Of a stretch of 64,000 bases of DNA, positions 8,162 through 17,000 are shown piece by piece (the stretch's first letter is position 1; each line of letters opens with the position of its first letter). The position numbers and the translations under genes are program-made. Under the pieces are notes generated by a model. The model was given only the letters and a program-made list of their open reading frames with translations, made no database searches and was not told the DNA's origin. The stretch is from JACRLV01 sp045863555. Its GTDB lineage: Bacteria; Planctomycetota; Phycisphaerae; UBA1845; Fen-1342. Location of the stretch: positions 1 through 64,000 of the forward strand of contig BTUU01000013.1 of NCBI GenBank assembly GCA_045863555.1, given 5' to 3'.

Positions 8162-10153
8162 CTACCGCGACTTATTCGGCGGCTGGATCACATACGCCAG
8201 CCCGCCCGTATTCTTCATCCAGACCTTTTCAAGGTCGCACATTCTATATCGGACTTGTCCAGATGTCGCATCAGCGGCGGCCGGATCGTTCACCTCGGCG
8301 CTGCCCGCCCCGTCAAATCCCACGAGGACGAGCAGGTGGCCGTCGGTCGTCTTGTACGGGGCGCCCGGCAGGTCGCCCTCGGCCGGCACGCGGATCGAGA
8401 TGATCAGCGGCTGGCCGGCGGCGATCAGGCGGCGGACGGCGTCCCAGTCGGAAAACCGGGCCAGGTAGCCCGGGGCCCCCAGATCGTAGGCCGCCTGGAC
8501 GTTTCGCGGCCAGTTTCCGTAAATGTCGTGCGCGGGATCGAAGCAGGCCGCGGCCACGTCGGCGGTCGAACGGCGGATTCCCCGGTATTCGAGCACCATC
8601 GAGACGGAGGTCGGGCTGCAAATTCGGCCGGCGATTTCGGGTTTTTCGGTCTTCTGGCTGCGCCAGGGCACGTCCAGCCGGCGTTGCCAGCGGGCGGCGT
8701 CCGGCATGGGCTGGCGGTCGACCGGGGTCTGCGGGCGCCATGAATCGGGCAGGCCGGAGGTGTCGCTGGCGCAAATGGCAAGCCGGTCGAGGAGGAGGGA
8801 ACCGGAGCCAATTCCGGCGGCCCGGACCCGGTATTGCAGGCGGTCGAACCGCTGTTCACTGACGAAATAGTCGACGTTGATGCTGCCTTCGGCGAATTTG
8901 ACGCATTTTTCGGGCGAGGGGGGCGGGGCCCCCCAGTCGCCGAAGTAGAGCCAGGGGGACCAGAATCCGTCCGCCCGGCGACCCACGCGGGCCTCGACGC
9001 AAAACCCGGCGCCGCTGGGGGTTGCGACGTTCCAGGACAGGACCAGCTCGTTGAACTTTCCTTCCGTCTCGATGACCGGGGACTCATACACCGCCTCGCC
9101 TTCGGCAGCGGGCGACAATTCGACGCCCGTCCCGGCGGGTCCAAGCCGCCCGCGGGTGATCGCGCCGTTGAAGTGCTTCCGCGCGTCGTGCAGGAGCAGC
9201 TCATGGCGTAACGGCAGGCTCGGGGGATCGGCGACGAGGGCGGAATCGATCGCCGCGGCCATCTCGGCCAGGTACTCCTGCCCCTTCGGGTGCTGCGTCA
9301 TCCCGGCGAGGAGATAGACGCGCCCGGCATGGCTGACGCGGGCGGTGTCGAGGTGCCAGTCCTCCCAGAGACCGCTTTTTCGGAACATCTCGACGGCCCG
9401 CCCTTTGAGGCCGCGGACGAAATTGTCGTCGTGAAACTCGAACCAGGGGGCGGCGAAAAGTGCACGGAGGCGATCGCAGAGGGCGGGGCTGCCGAGGCGG
9501 TTCTGTTCGAGGAGCAGGTAGAAGCGCAGGCACTGGCGAACGGTGGCCGCATGCGAGTGGTCGTGAAGCGGATCGCCGGTGCGGGGCTGGTCGATGCCGT
9601 AATGCTTGCCGCACCAGATGCCGCCGCGAACGCGATCGTAGAAGCCGAATTCGGGCGACTGGAGCATTGACTGGATGCGGTCGAGGCCGACGCGCTGGCT
9701 GTACTTGGCGGCCAGCTCGTTGTCCGAGCGCTTGAGGACGCGCTCGAGTTCGCTGGTCGTCTCGGCCGACGGTGCGGCGACGGCGTCCGGGTTGTGCAGG
9801 AGGTAGCAGAGGACGATGGCGATTTTCGGAACGCTCGCGCCGTAGAAGACGCGGTCGGGCTCGACCATCGCCGAGCGCCGGCCGGAGACGTCGACGACGC
9901 CGATGGCGCGGCCGTCGCGCGGGATTCCGAGCCGCGCGCCGATGCGCTGGTCGGTCTCTTCCAGCCAGGTCTGGAGGGCTGCGTCGGGGGCGATGCTCGG
10001 GTCGAGGGTCATGTGAGCCGCCTGTGCGGGGAAATGATTCGCGGGGGGCGTCCGGCCGTCCGCTTCGCCGAGGGAGCGGCAACCGGCCGCCGCCAGAAGC
10101 GAGACGAGACTGAGGAGATGGAGCGCGCCGGTCCGCCGCGTTGCCACGATCAT
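8162..10153 (-). CDS. Lipoprotein fusing a beta-lactamase-like serine hydrolase with a C39-like peptidase domain
   Basis: This 663-residue protein starts with a lipoprotein signal (LLAAAGC, Cys25). Residues about 55-320 carry class A beta-lactamase/transpeptidase-like motifs: SVPK (Ser107-Lys110), SDN (143-145) and a later KSG. A middle beta-sandwich follows. Residues about 510-663 form a papain-like C39 domain: DVPWRSQK, Cys in GRICSPTSVS, His in DGHLLVLVGF and Asp in VNDPAA. Family knowledge suggests peptidoglycan or peptide cleavage at the envelope; pairing both folds in one chain is unusual. The start ATG overlaps the stop of the upstream glycosidase gene (ATGA), so the two are translationally coupled. 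Confidence 0.75.
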   Translation of the reverse strand: MIVATRRTGALHLLSLVSLLAAAGCRSLGEADGRTPPANHFPAQAAHMTLDPSIAPDAALQTWLEETDQRIGARLGIPRDGRAIGVVDVSGRRSAMVEPDRVFYGASVPKIAIVLCYLLHNPDAVAAPSAETTSELERVLKRSDNELAAKYSQRVGLDRIQSMLQSPEFGFYDRVRGGIWCGKHYGIDQPRTGDPLHDHSHAATVRQCLRFYLLLEQNRLGSPALCDRLRALFAAPWFEFHDDNFVRGLKGRAVEMFRKSGLWEDWHLDTARVSHAGRVYLLAGMTQHPKGQEYLAEMAAAIDSALVADPPSLPLRHELLLHDARKHFNGAITRGRLGPAGTGVELSPAAEGEAVYESPVIETEGKFNELVLSWNVATPSGAGFCVEARVGRRADGFWSPWLYFGDWGAPPPSPEKCVKFAEGSINVDYFVSEQRFDRLQYRVRAAGIGSGSLLLDRLAICASDTSGLPDSWRPQTPVDRQPMPDAARWQRRLDVPWRSQKTEKPEIAGRICSPTSVSMVLEYRGIRRSTADVAAACFDPAHDIYGNWPRNVQAAYDLGAPGYLARFSDWDAVRRLIAAGQPLIISIRVPAEGDLPGAPYKTTDGHLLVLVGFDGAGSAEVNDPAAADATSGQVRYRMCDLEKVWMKNTGGLAYVIQPPNKSR

Positions 10154-11115
10154 GGTTTTGCACCTGGGCCGGAACCGGGCGGTGCGGGTTTCGAGGCTCC
10201 ACCCTTCTTCGCGAGGCGCAGGCCGAGGTTGTTGGCGACCTGGCGCAGTTTTCCGCCGACGGTCGTGTTCAAGACGCGGTGTTCGCCGTCGTCGCCCTGC
10301 AAGACCAGCGTGGACGACCCGCCGCCGTCGAGGTTGAGGGCGTCCCACACGCCCAAGCCGCGAAAGAGAGCGGCCATCTCCGCGAGCGTCATGCCCATGC
10401 TGAATTCCGGCTGCCGGCCGTCGACGACGACGATCCAGAGGGTTCGGCCGTCCCTGTCGACGCCGACCGCGGTGCGTGGGTTGAGGCCGCCGAAGGGGGT
10501 GTCGGACTCGGCCTGTTCGAGGCAGATTTCGCGGTCGTCGATCAGCATGCGAAAGCCGGGGATGACCGTCCAGACGTTCTTCTTTTCGTCGGCGGGTTGT
10601 TTGAGGGAGACTCGGCCTTCGCGGGAGATGTAGATCGCGCCGTAGCGTTTCGCGGGTTTGGAGAAAACCTTGCCCTCGACCGCGGCGAGGCCGGCGACGT
10701 CCATGGGTTCGCCGGGTTTGCCGCGCAGGGGGCCGAACGCGCTGGTGTTCACGGCGAGCTGGACGCCGGTTTCCTTTGCAAAGGCGAGCGTTGTCTGCGA
10801 CCGGGTCTCGTAGGGTTTGCCGTCGTCGCCCTTGGAGGGGTCGGGCTTCGTGAGCACGAATTCCGTTCCCGGTGCCGAGAGGTCGACCTTGACGATCAGC
10901 ACGTTGATCGGCCGCGGCGCCGCGTAGACGCGGTGCTCGATCTCGATCGCGGGGTAGGGCGAGGCAACGGCGTCGCGCCTGGCCGGATCGGCGAGCCACT
11001 TTTCGGCGGTTGCGACGGCGTCGGCGACGGGGACCGAGGGGCGCGAGGCCGGTTCCTGCGCGAAGCCGGCGGCGGCGAGTCCGATGATGACGACGACGCG
11101 CAGGAGACGATTCAT
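10150..11115 (-). CDS. Phosphodiester glycosidase (NAGPA-type) secreted protein
   Basis: This 321-residue protein has a signal peptide (LLRVVVIIGLAAAGFA). It carries the NAGPA/DUF2233 core: VLIVKVDLSAPGTEF, AVNTSAFGP, RTAVGVDRDGRTLWIVVVDG and the hallmark ALNLDGGGSSTLV. Relatives remove sugar caps from phosphodiester-linked sugars. Substrate here is unknown, but coupling with the hydrolase gene downstream (4-bp ATGA overlap at 10150-10153) suggests joint action on cell-wall or extracellular polymers. The start is ATG 11115; ATG 11136 is in frame but would only extend the signal. Confidence 0.85.
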   Translation of the reverse strand: MNRLLRVVVIIGLAAAGFAQEPASRPSVPVADAVATAEKWLADPARRDAVASPYPAIEIEHRVYAAPRPINVLIVKVDLSAPGTEFVLTKPDPSKGDDGKPYETRSQTTLAFAKETGVQLAVNTSAFGPLRGKPGEPMDVAGLAAVEGKVFSKPAKRYGAIYISREGRVSLKQPADEKKNVWTVIPGFRMLIDDREICLEQAESDTPFGGLNPRTAVGVDRDGRTLWIVVVDGRQPEFSMGMTLAEMAALFRGLGVWDALNLDGGGSSTLVLQGDDGEHRVLNTTVGGKLRQVANNLGLRLAKKGGASKPAPPGSGPGAKP

Positions 11116-11193
11116 GCGTGGATCGTGTTGCATCACGGAATGGTACCCGACCGATCCGGTACGGGAATACGCCGGGGTCGATGGACGGACGGG

Positions 11194-11595
11194 TCAGATG
11201 TAGTGCATGCGTCGGATCTGGACCGGGTTTCCGGAGGGATCGAGGGTCAGGATGCAATCGTCGCAGGCGAAGAAGCCGCGGCGGCGCTGGTAGGGCACGT
11301 CGGCCGATTCCAGGCGTCGGGCGACGACGTCGAGTGACTCCACGACGATCGTCAGGCGCGACCGGTATTCAGCCAGGGCGCGGTCGTGGCGGAAGACGAA
11401 GAAGACGCTTCGGCGGGCATCGCCGAAGCCGACGCCGCCGGGGATGCGGCGCGACCGGGGCCACGCGGGGAGGCCCAGGATCGACTCGTAGAAGTCCTCC
11501 AGCGGGACGCGCAGCGCGGTGTCGACGTCGAGACGAACTTCGCGGATCGACTCGATCCGGGCGGGCTGGGTGCGGCGGTTTTCGAGAATCGCCAT
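11194..11595 (-). CDS. VOC (glyoxalase-like) protein
   Basis: This 133-residue protein matches the vicinal-oxygen-chelate beta-alpha-beta-beta-beta pattern: LEDFYESILGLPAWP, then FFVFRHDRALAEYRSRLTIVV and LTLDPSGNPVQIR near the end. The C-terminal segment resembles the DPxGN signature of bleomycin-resistance/dioxygenase-like proteins. The metal-site residues cannot be assigned with certainty. The start ATG 11595 gives a normal single-domain length. It follows the 12094 gene with a 19-bp gap and is probably co-transcribed with it. Confidence 0.7.
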   Translation of the reverse strand: MAILENRRTQPARIESIREVRLDVDTALRVPLEDFYESILGLPAWPRSRRIPGGVGFGDARRSVFFVFRHDRALAEYRSRLTIVVESLDVVARRLESADVPYQRRRGFFACDDCILTLDPSGNPVQIRRMHYI

Positions 11596-11614
11596 GCGGT
11601 CTCCGAAGCGGCGG

Positions 11615-12094
11615 CTATGGGGCCGGCCTGCTGGCGGCGGCGCGAACCTGGTTCCGGACATCGAGCAGGAACGCGGTGTACCCCTTGCCCGAGGGTGGAC
11701 TGGAGGGCCAGCGGACGAGTTCGATCGTTTTGTCGTCGGCCGTGCGGGCCTTGCCGGTTTCGTCGACGGTCAGGCTGCCGAGGTCGACCCCCCACGCGAT
11801 CTGGAACGGGGCGAGGTCGCGGATCGCGATGCCGTGCACCTCGCGACGATAGTTTGAGGCGGGATTCGGCCGGACGCGGAAACCGCCGTCGGGGAGCTTT
11901 TCGATGAAGGGTGCGGCGAGGAAGTCGGCTTCGCTGGGCGGAAAGTCGCCGCTGTGCGTTTCGAGCCAGTAGGCGAGGGCGGTGATGAGATCCTGCGTCT
12001 GGGCGAGTTCCGGCCCGTAGCGCTGCTTGAGGTTGAATGCGATGCCGATGCTGATGAGCAGCAGGACGGCGACGACGACGAGCCCTGATTTCAT
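11615..12094 (-). CDS. Small membrane-anchored protein of unknown function
   Basis: This 159-residue protein begins MKSGLVVVAVLLLISIGIAF, one N-terminal membrane segment, followed by a soluble region (LITALAYWLETHSGDFPPSEADF, later AYTAFLLDVRNQVRAAA-like end). The shape resembles pseudopilin-type subunits, but the prepilin cleavage motif is missing. ATG 12094 has AAAGG about 8 bases upstream. A TAGGAT -10-like box at 12123-12128 (minus) gives a short leader. The function is not recognised. Confidence 0.6.
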   Translation of the reverse strand: MKSGLVVVAVLLLISIGIAFNLKQRYGPELAQTQDLITALAYWLETHSGDFPPSEADFLAAPFIEKLPDGGFRVRPNPASNYRREVHGIAIRDLAPFQIAWGVDLGSLTVDETGKARTADDKTIELVRWPSSPPSGKGYTAFLLDVRNQVRAAASRPAP

Positions 12095-12122
12095 GCCAGC
12101 CCTTTGCAAAAACGTGGACCCG

Positions 12123-12128
12123 ATCCTA
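12123..12128 (-). promoter_or_regulatory. Possible -10 box TAGGAT for the 12094 gene
   Basis: TAGGAT on the minus strand lies 29 bases before the start codon, in the divergent region shared with the cyclase gene. No clear -35 was seen. Confidence 0.35.
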
Positions 12129-12204
12129 TTCCGGCGGGCGCGGGATGCCAACATCGGCGCGCCGGCCGCGGCGGCACTCAATGGAGAGGCGTCGCGCGCG
12201 TCCC

Positions 12205-12210
12205 TATACT
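12205..12210 (+). promoter_or_regulatory. -10 box TATACT, leaderless start of the diadenylate cyclase gene
   Basis: TATACT is followed by six bases and then GTG 12217. There is no Shine-Dalgarno between them, so transcription would begin at or next to the start codon. Confidence 0.45.
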
Positions 12211-12216
12211 GCGGGC

Positions 12217-14064
12217 GTGAATCTCGACACGCTCATCCGGTTGTACGAACGCATCCGCGCGGGGATCGCCGAGCCGTGGGAGTTCATCGTCGAGATCTTC
12301 CTGATCGGCATCTCCATCAACTGGTGCGCCAGCGTCCTGCACGGGACGCGCGGCACGCGGCTGATCCGCGGGCTGCTGATCGTGCTTGTGGCGGTCACGC
12401 TGATCGTGCGGGTCGTCGCGGCCCAGTGGGGCTGGTCGCGGCTCGAACTGCTGTATCACTACTTCGTCACGGCCCTTGCCTTCATCGCGCTGGTGGCGTT
12501 TCAGCCCGAACTGCGCCGCGCACTCATCCGCGCCGGCGAGATGCGTTTTTTCCGGCGTGAGGCGGGCGGAAACAAGCTGATCGGAGCGCTGGTCGAGGCG
12601 GCGGGGGTGCTGTCGCGGAATCGGCACGGCGCGGTTATCGCGATCCAGCGCGACGTCGGCCTGGCGAGCTGGGCCGAGGCGGGCGTCCCGGTGCATGCCG
12701 AGGTCTCCGCCCCCCTGCTCAGCTCGATCTTCTATCCGAATTCCCCGCTGCACGACCTGGGCGTGATCATCCGCGGCAACCGCGTCGTCGCCGCGAGCTG
12801 CCAGTTCCCGATGGCCGAGAGCGGCGAGCTCGACGCGGCTCTGGGAAGCCGGCATCGCGCGGCCGTGGGGCTCAGCCAGGAATCGGACGCGCTCGTCATG
12901 GTGGTTTCCGAGGAGACGGGGGCGATTTCACTCGCGGACGGCGGCGAACTCATCCGCTACCTCTCGCTGGAGGACCTCGAAAAGGAACTGGAGCGCCGGC
13001 TCAACCAGGCGCCGGCGTCGATCGTCCCGTTCGCGGCCCTGCGCTCGTATACGGACTTCAAGCGGTTCATCCGCCGGGCGGCGGTGGTGCTTCCGCTGAC
13101 GCTCGTGGTCTGGTTCCTGGCGGACCAGGCGAGCATGATCCGGCTCGACGGCGTGGCGGTGGAACTCTCGATCCGGCAGCTTCCGAGCGTGCAGCGGGAC
13201 ATCATCGATCCCGCGCCGGCCGTTTTCCGGCTGGAGGTGCGCGGCTCGACGCGCGAGATCGAAGCGCTGCGGGCCCGGTCCGGCGATGCGCCGCTGAAGG
13301 TGGAATGGACGGACCAGACGCGCTACCTGACGCCGGGGACATTCCGGCTTGCGAATTCGGAGCTGATGCGGCTTCTGGAATCGACCCCCGAACTTCGCGG
13401 CCGGGGGGTGAGCATCGAGAAAGTCGAGCCGGACTCGCTCCGGCTGGGCGTCGACGAGGTTGTGGCCGCGACGCTCCCGCTGCGTGCGGAGACCGGCACG
13501 AACCGGGTCGAAGGCGTCGTTTTCGAGCCGGCGGAGGCGCGGGTGTGGATGCGGAAGCGCGACTTCGACCGGGTCGACGCCGCGCAGCGATTCGCCAGCG
13601 TGTGGGTGGCCGATCAGCTCTCGGAGGTCGCGCATGACGCGCCGATTTCGATCGACCGGGCGGCGATCGGGCCGGCGGTGGCGGGAGCGCCGATATTGCG
13701 CGTCGAGCCGGCGGAAGTGCGGGTGACGCTGCGCGTCGTCGGGGCGATCTCCCGCAAGCAGCTCCAGAGCCTGACGGTGCGGGTGCTGACAACGCCCGGA
13801 TTTCTGAGTCGATTCGCGGTTGAACTGGAGGATGCCCCGGACTGGCTGATCGACATCGAGGTCGAGGGTGACCGGCTCCAGGTCGATTCGCTGAAGGCTG
13901 ACGACGTGCTGGTTTACGTCGTGCCGGTCGAAGAGCCGACAAGTGCGGATAGCACCCAGACGGGACGGGTGCAGGTGCGTCTGCCGCCCGGCCTGCGGCT
14001 GGTGAGTCCGGAGAAGACGGTTCAGTACCGGCTCAAACCCGTCGAGGACCCGACGCCGCCGTAA
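12217..14064 (+). CDS. cdaA: Diadenylate cyclase (CdaA-type) fused to YbbR domains
   Basis: This 615-residue protein has three N-terminal membrane helices (about 25-98) and then a DAC domain (about 105-255) that would make c-di-AMP from two ATP. The RHR motif is present (GSRHRAAVGLS, Arg212-Arg214). The usual PLHDGA motif reads PLHDLG: Asp180 is kept, Gly-Ala replaced by Leu-Gly. A fourth membrane helix (about 283-303, VVLPLTLVVWFLA) is followed by about 300 residues of YbbR-like repeats on the outside. In Firmicutes CdaA and its YbbR partner CdaR are separate adjacent genes; here they are one chain. The start GTG 12217 fits the -10 box. The coiled-coil gene begins 27 bp downstream. Confidence 0.85.
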   Translation: MNLDTLIRLYERIRAGIAEPWEFIVEIFLIGISINWCASVLHGTRGTRLIRGLLIVLVAVTLIVRVVAAQWGWSRLELLYHYFVTALAFIALVAFQPELRRALIRAGEMRFFRREAGGNKLIGALVEAAGVLSRNRHGAVIAIQRDVGLASWAEAGVPVHAEVSAPLLSSIFYPNSPLHDLGVIIRGNRVVAASCQFPMAESGELDAALGSRHRAAVGLSQESDALVMVVSEETGAISLADGGELIRYLSLEDLEKELERRLNQAPASIVPFAALRSYTDFKRFIRRAAVVLPLTLVVWFLADQASMIRLDGVAVELSIRQLPSVQRDIIDPAPAVFRLEVRGSTREIEALRARSGDAPLKVEWTDQTRYLTPGTFRLANSELMRLLESTPELRGRGVSIEKVEPDSLRLGVDEVVAATLPLRAETGTNRVEGVVFEPAEARVWMRKRDFDRVDAAQRFASVWVADQLSEVAHDAPISIDRAAIGPAVAGAPILRVEPAEVRVTLRVVGAISRKQLQSLTVRVLTTPGFLSRFAVELEDAPDWLIDIEVEGDRLQVDSLKADDVLVYVVPVEEPTSADSTQTGRVQVRLPPGLRLVSPEKTVQYRLKPVEDPTPP

Positions 14065-14091
14065 TCCCCGAGCCCGGAGACCGACGCCGCA

Positions 14092-17000
14092 ATGGGCGAC
14101 GCCCCCAAAAAGCCCGATCCGGCCACGCCGCCGACGGAGCCGCCGGACGAGACCGGGGCGGAAGCCGAACTGGCGTCGGACGATCCGGGGCAGATTGCGC
14201 GCGGGCTGGTGCGCGAAATCCGGTCGCGCTTCGCTTCGATCTCCGACCGGGAGCATGAGCTGGACCGCCGCGAGCGCATGCTCGTGGAGCGCGGCGCCAC
14301 GCTCGAGCAGGAGCTGCGCGCTACCGAGACGCGGTCCGCCGCAGTGCGGGCGCGGGAGATGATCCTGCGGCAGCGCGAGGCGGTGCTCGCGGAGCGCGAC
14401 GCGCAGCTGGCGCGGCGCGAGGCGGAATTTCAGGATCAGGCGCGGGAGGTCGCCGGGCGTGCGGAACAGCCCGCGCAGGACCCGGCGGTACTCGCGGCGC
14501 TGCGCGGGGAGATCGGGTCGCTGCGGACGGCGGCGGACGAACTGCGGGCGGCTGCGTCGGTGCGCGAGCGCGAGATCGAAGCGATCCGCGAGGAGCGGGA
14601 CCGGCTCGCGGCCCGGTTGAACGAGGTCGGCCAGCAGCTCGCGGTCCATCGGGAGCGGCGCGACGCGGAGCACTCCGCGCTGACGGCACGGGAAGCCGGG
14701 CTCGCGGAACGGGAGACGGAAAGCGCCCGCCGGATCGGCGAGCTGGCGACGCGCGAGACGGAGCTTTCCCGGCGGCAGGCCGAATTGGAGGGTCTGCGCG
14801 AGAGCCTCGAATCGGAACGCACGCGGCTGGCCCGCGAGAGCGGTGCGCTCGCCGAGCGTGAGGCGGCGCTGCGGTCCCGGGCGACCGACGTCGACGCACG
14901 ACAGACCGCGGCCGCGCAGCTCGCCGAGCAGCAGGCCGCCCTGGCGCGGCGGGGGCTGGAACTCGAGGCTCGCGAGCGGGAATGCGCGGAGCGCGGCGCG
15001 GAGCTGGAGCAGTCGGCCGGGGAGATCGCGCAGCGCCGGGTGCAGATCGAAGCGGACCGCAGCGCGCTCGATCGCGACCGGGCGGCGCTCGAAACGGCGC
15101 GGGGCGAGCTGCAGGCCCGCGCGGAGCAAGTCGAACGGGTCGAGATTCAGCGGCGCGAACTTGACGAGCAGCGCGCGGCGTTTGACCGCGCGCGCACCGA
15201 TCTCGAAACGCGAGAGCGCGACTGCACGCAGCGCGCCCGCGAGATCGAAACGCTCGCGGAAGAGATCGGGGCGCGCGAATCGCAGGTTGCGGCAGCGCGG
15301 GCCGACATCGAGCGTGATCGGGCCGCCGTCGAGGCGCAGCGCGCGGAGCTTGAACGGGCGCATCTCGCCCTCGACCATCGCGAGCGCATCTGTGTCCGCC
15401 GCGCCGCGGAGCTCGATGCGCTCACGGGAGAGATCGGGGCGCGTGAATCGCAGGTTGCGGCGGCGCGGTACGAAATCGAGCGCGATCGGGCCGCCGTCGA
15501 GGCGCAGCGCGGTGAGCTTGCGGCCAGGAGCGAGCGGCTTGCGGCGCTGGAGGCGGAGCTGCGGGTCGTTGACCGACAGAGCGCCGAGTTGAACGAGCGG
15601 CGCGGCGAGCTTGACGCCCGTGCGGAGGAGCTGAACCGTCGAGTCGAAGTGCTCGCGGCGGGCGAGGCGGAGCTGTCGCGGCGCGTGGATGATCTTGGCC
15701 GGCGCGAGCAGGCGCTGAGCGCCGAATCGCAGCGAATGCAGTCGGAGGCGGGCGATGTTGCGGCGCGCCGGCAGGCGCTGGATGCCGCGGCCGCGCGGCT
15801 CGGCGATGATCGGGCCGCGATCGACCGGCTGGCCGCGGAACTGGAGCAGCGCCAGAGTGCGATCTCCCGGCGCGAGCAGGAAAACGCGGAAGCGCGGCAG
15901 CGTGTCTCGACCATCGAGACGGAGCTTGCCGGCGTCACGGAACGGCTGCGGGCGGCGGAACTCCAGCTCGACGAGCGCGCGGCGGAGTTTCGCCGACGCG
16001 TCGCCGAAATCGACGAGCGCGAAACCGCGCTCGCGGCGCGCCACCGCGAACTGGAGCAGCGGGCAGCCGCCCAGGCCGCCCGGGAAACCGACCTGGCCGC
16101 GCGGGCCGCCGAACTCGAAGCGCGGGCCCGCGCCAGCGAGGCGCTCGCACTCGACGCGGCCGGCGCGCACGGGCAACTCGCGGAACTTCGCGAGACGATC
16201 GATCGCCAGCGGAGCGAACTGGAGTTTCGCGAGCAGGAACTGCGGCGGCGACAGGAGGACCAGGACGCGGCCCGGCAGCGCGTCGAAACGCTGGAGGCCG
16301 AGCTGCGCGGGATGCGGGAGCGACTCGCCGCGGCCGAGCTGAGCGTCAACGAGCGGATGGCGGAACTGAACCGGCGCTTCGCCGAATTCGACGCGCGCTC
16401 GTCCGAACTCGACCAGGGCCGGGCAGCGCTCGCCGGGCGGGAGGCGGCGACGGCCGAGCGCGAGGCGCGCGTGGCTTCGACCGTGGCCCGGCTCGAAGCC
16501 CGCGAGGAGAAGCTCCGCGCGGCTGCGGCGCGTCTTCAGCAGCTCGAAACGGAGCGGGCCGCGCTCCAGAAGCAGCGCGACGAACTGACCCGCGTAGCGG
16601 CCGACCTGGAGCGGCAGGCGGCCGATGTGGCGCAGCGGGAATCGGCCCAGTCCGAGGCGGCGGCGCGGCACCGGCAGGTCGAGGAGGAACTGGAAGCGCG
16701 GCGGGCCGGCGTCGACAAGCTCTACCTCCAGGCGACGACGATCGAGGAGCGCGCCCAGAAACGGCAGGACGAGATTCTCGGGCTGCGGCAGCAGGTGGCC
16801 GCCCGCGAGGCCGAGCTTGCGCAGAGCACGCTCCAGTTCGAAGTCGAGCGATCCGCGCTGGAGCAGGACCGGGCGAAGCTCGCGTCGGAGCGGGACGAAC
16901 TTGCGCGGCTGCGCACCGAAGCGGGCACGCGGGCCACGATCACACGCGAAGCCCAGCTTGCGCACTCGATCTGGCGCAGCCGGGGCCGACGCATCCTCCT

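Noticed and set aside
14321..14899. Coiled-coil region as a separate repeat-type mobile element
   Set aside because: The repetition follows heptads in protein space, with varied codons, so it is coiled coil and not a DNA repeat.
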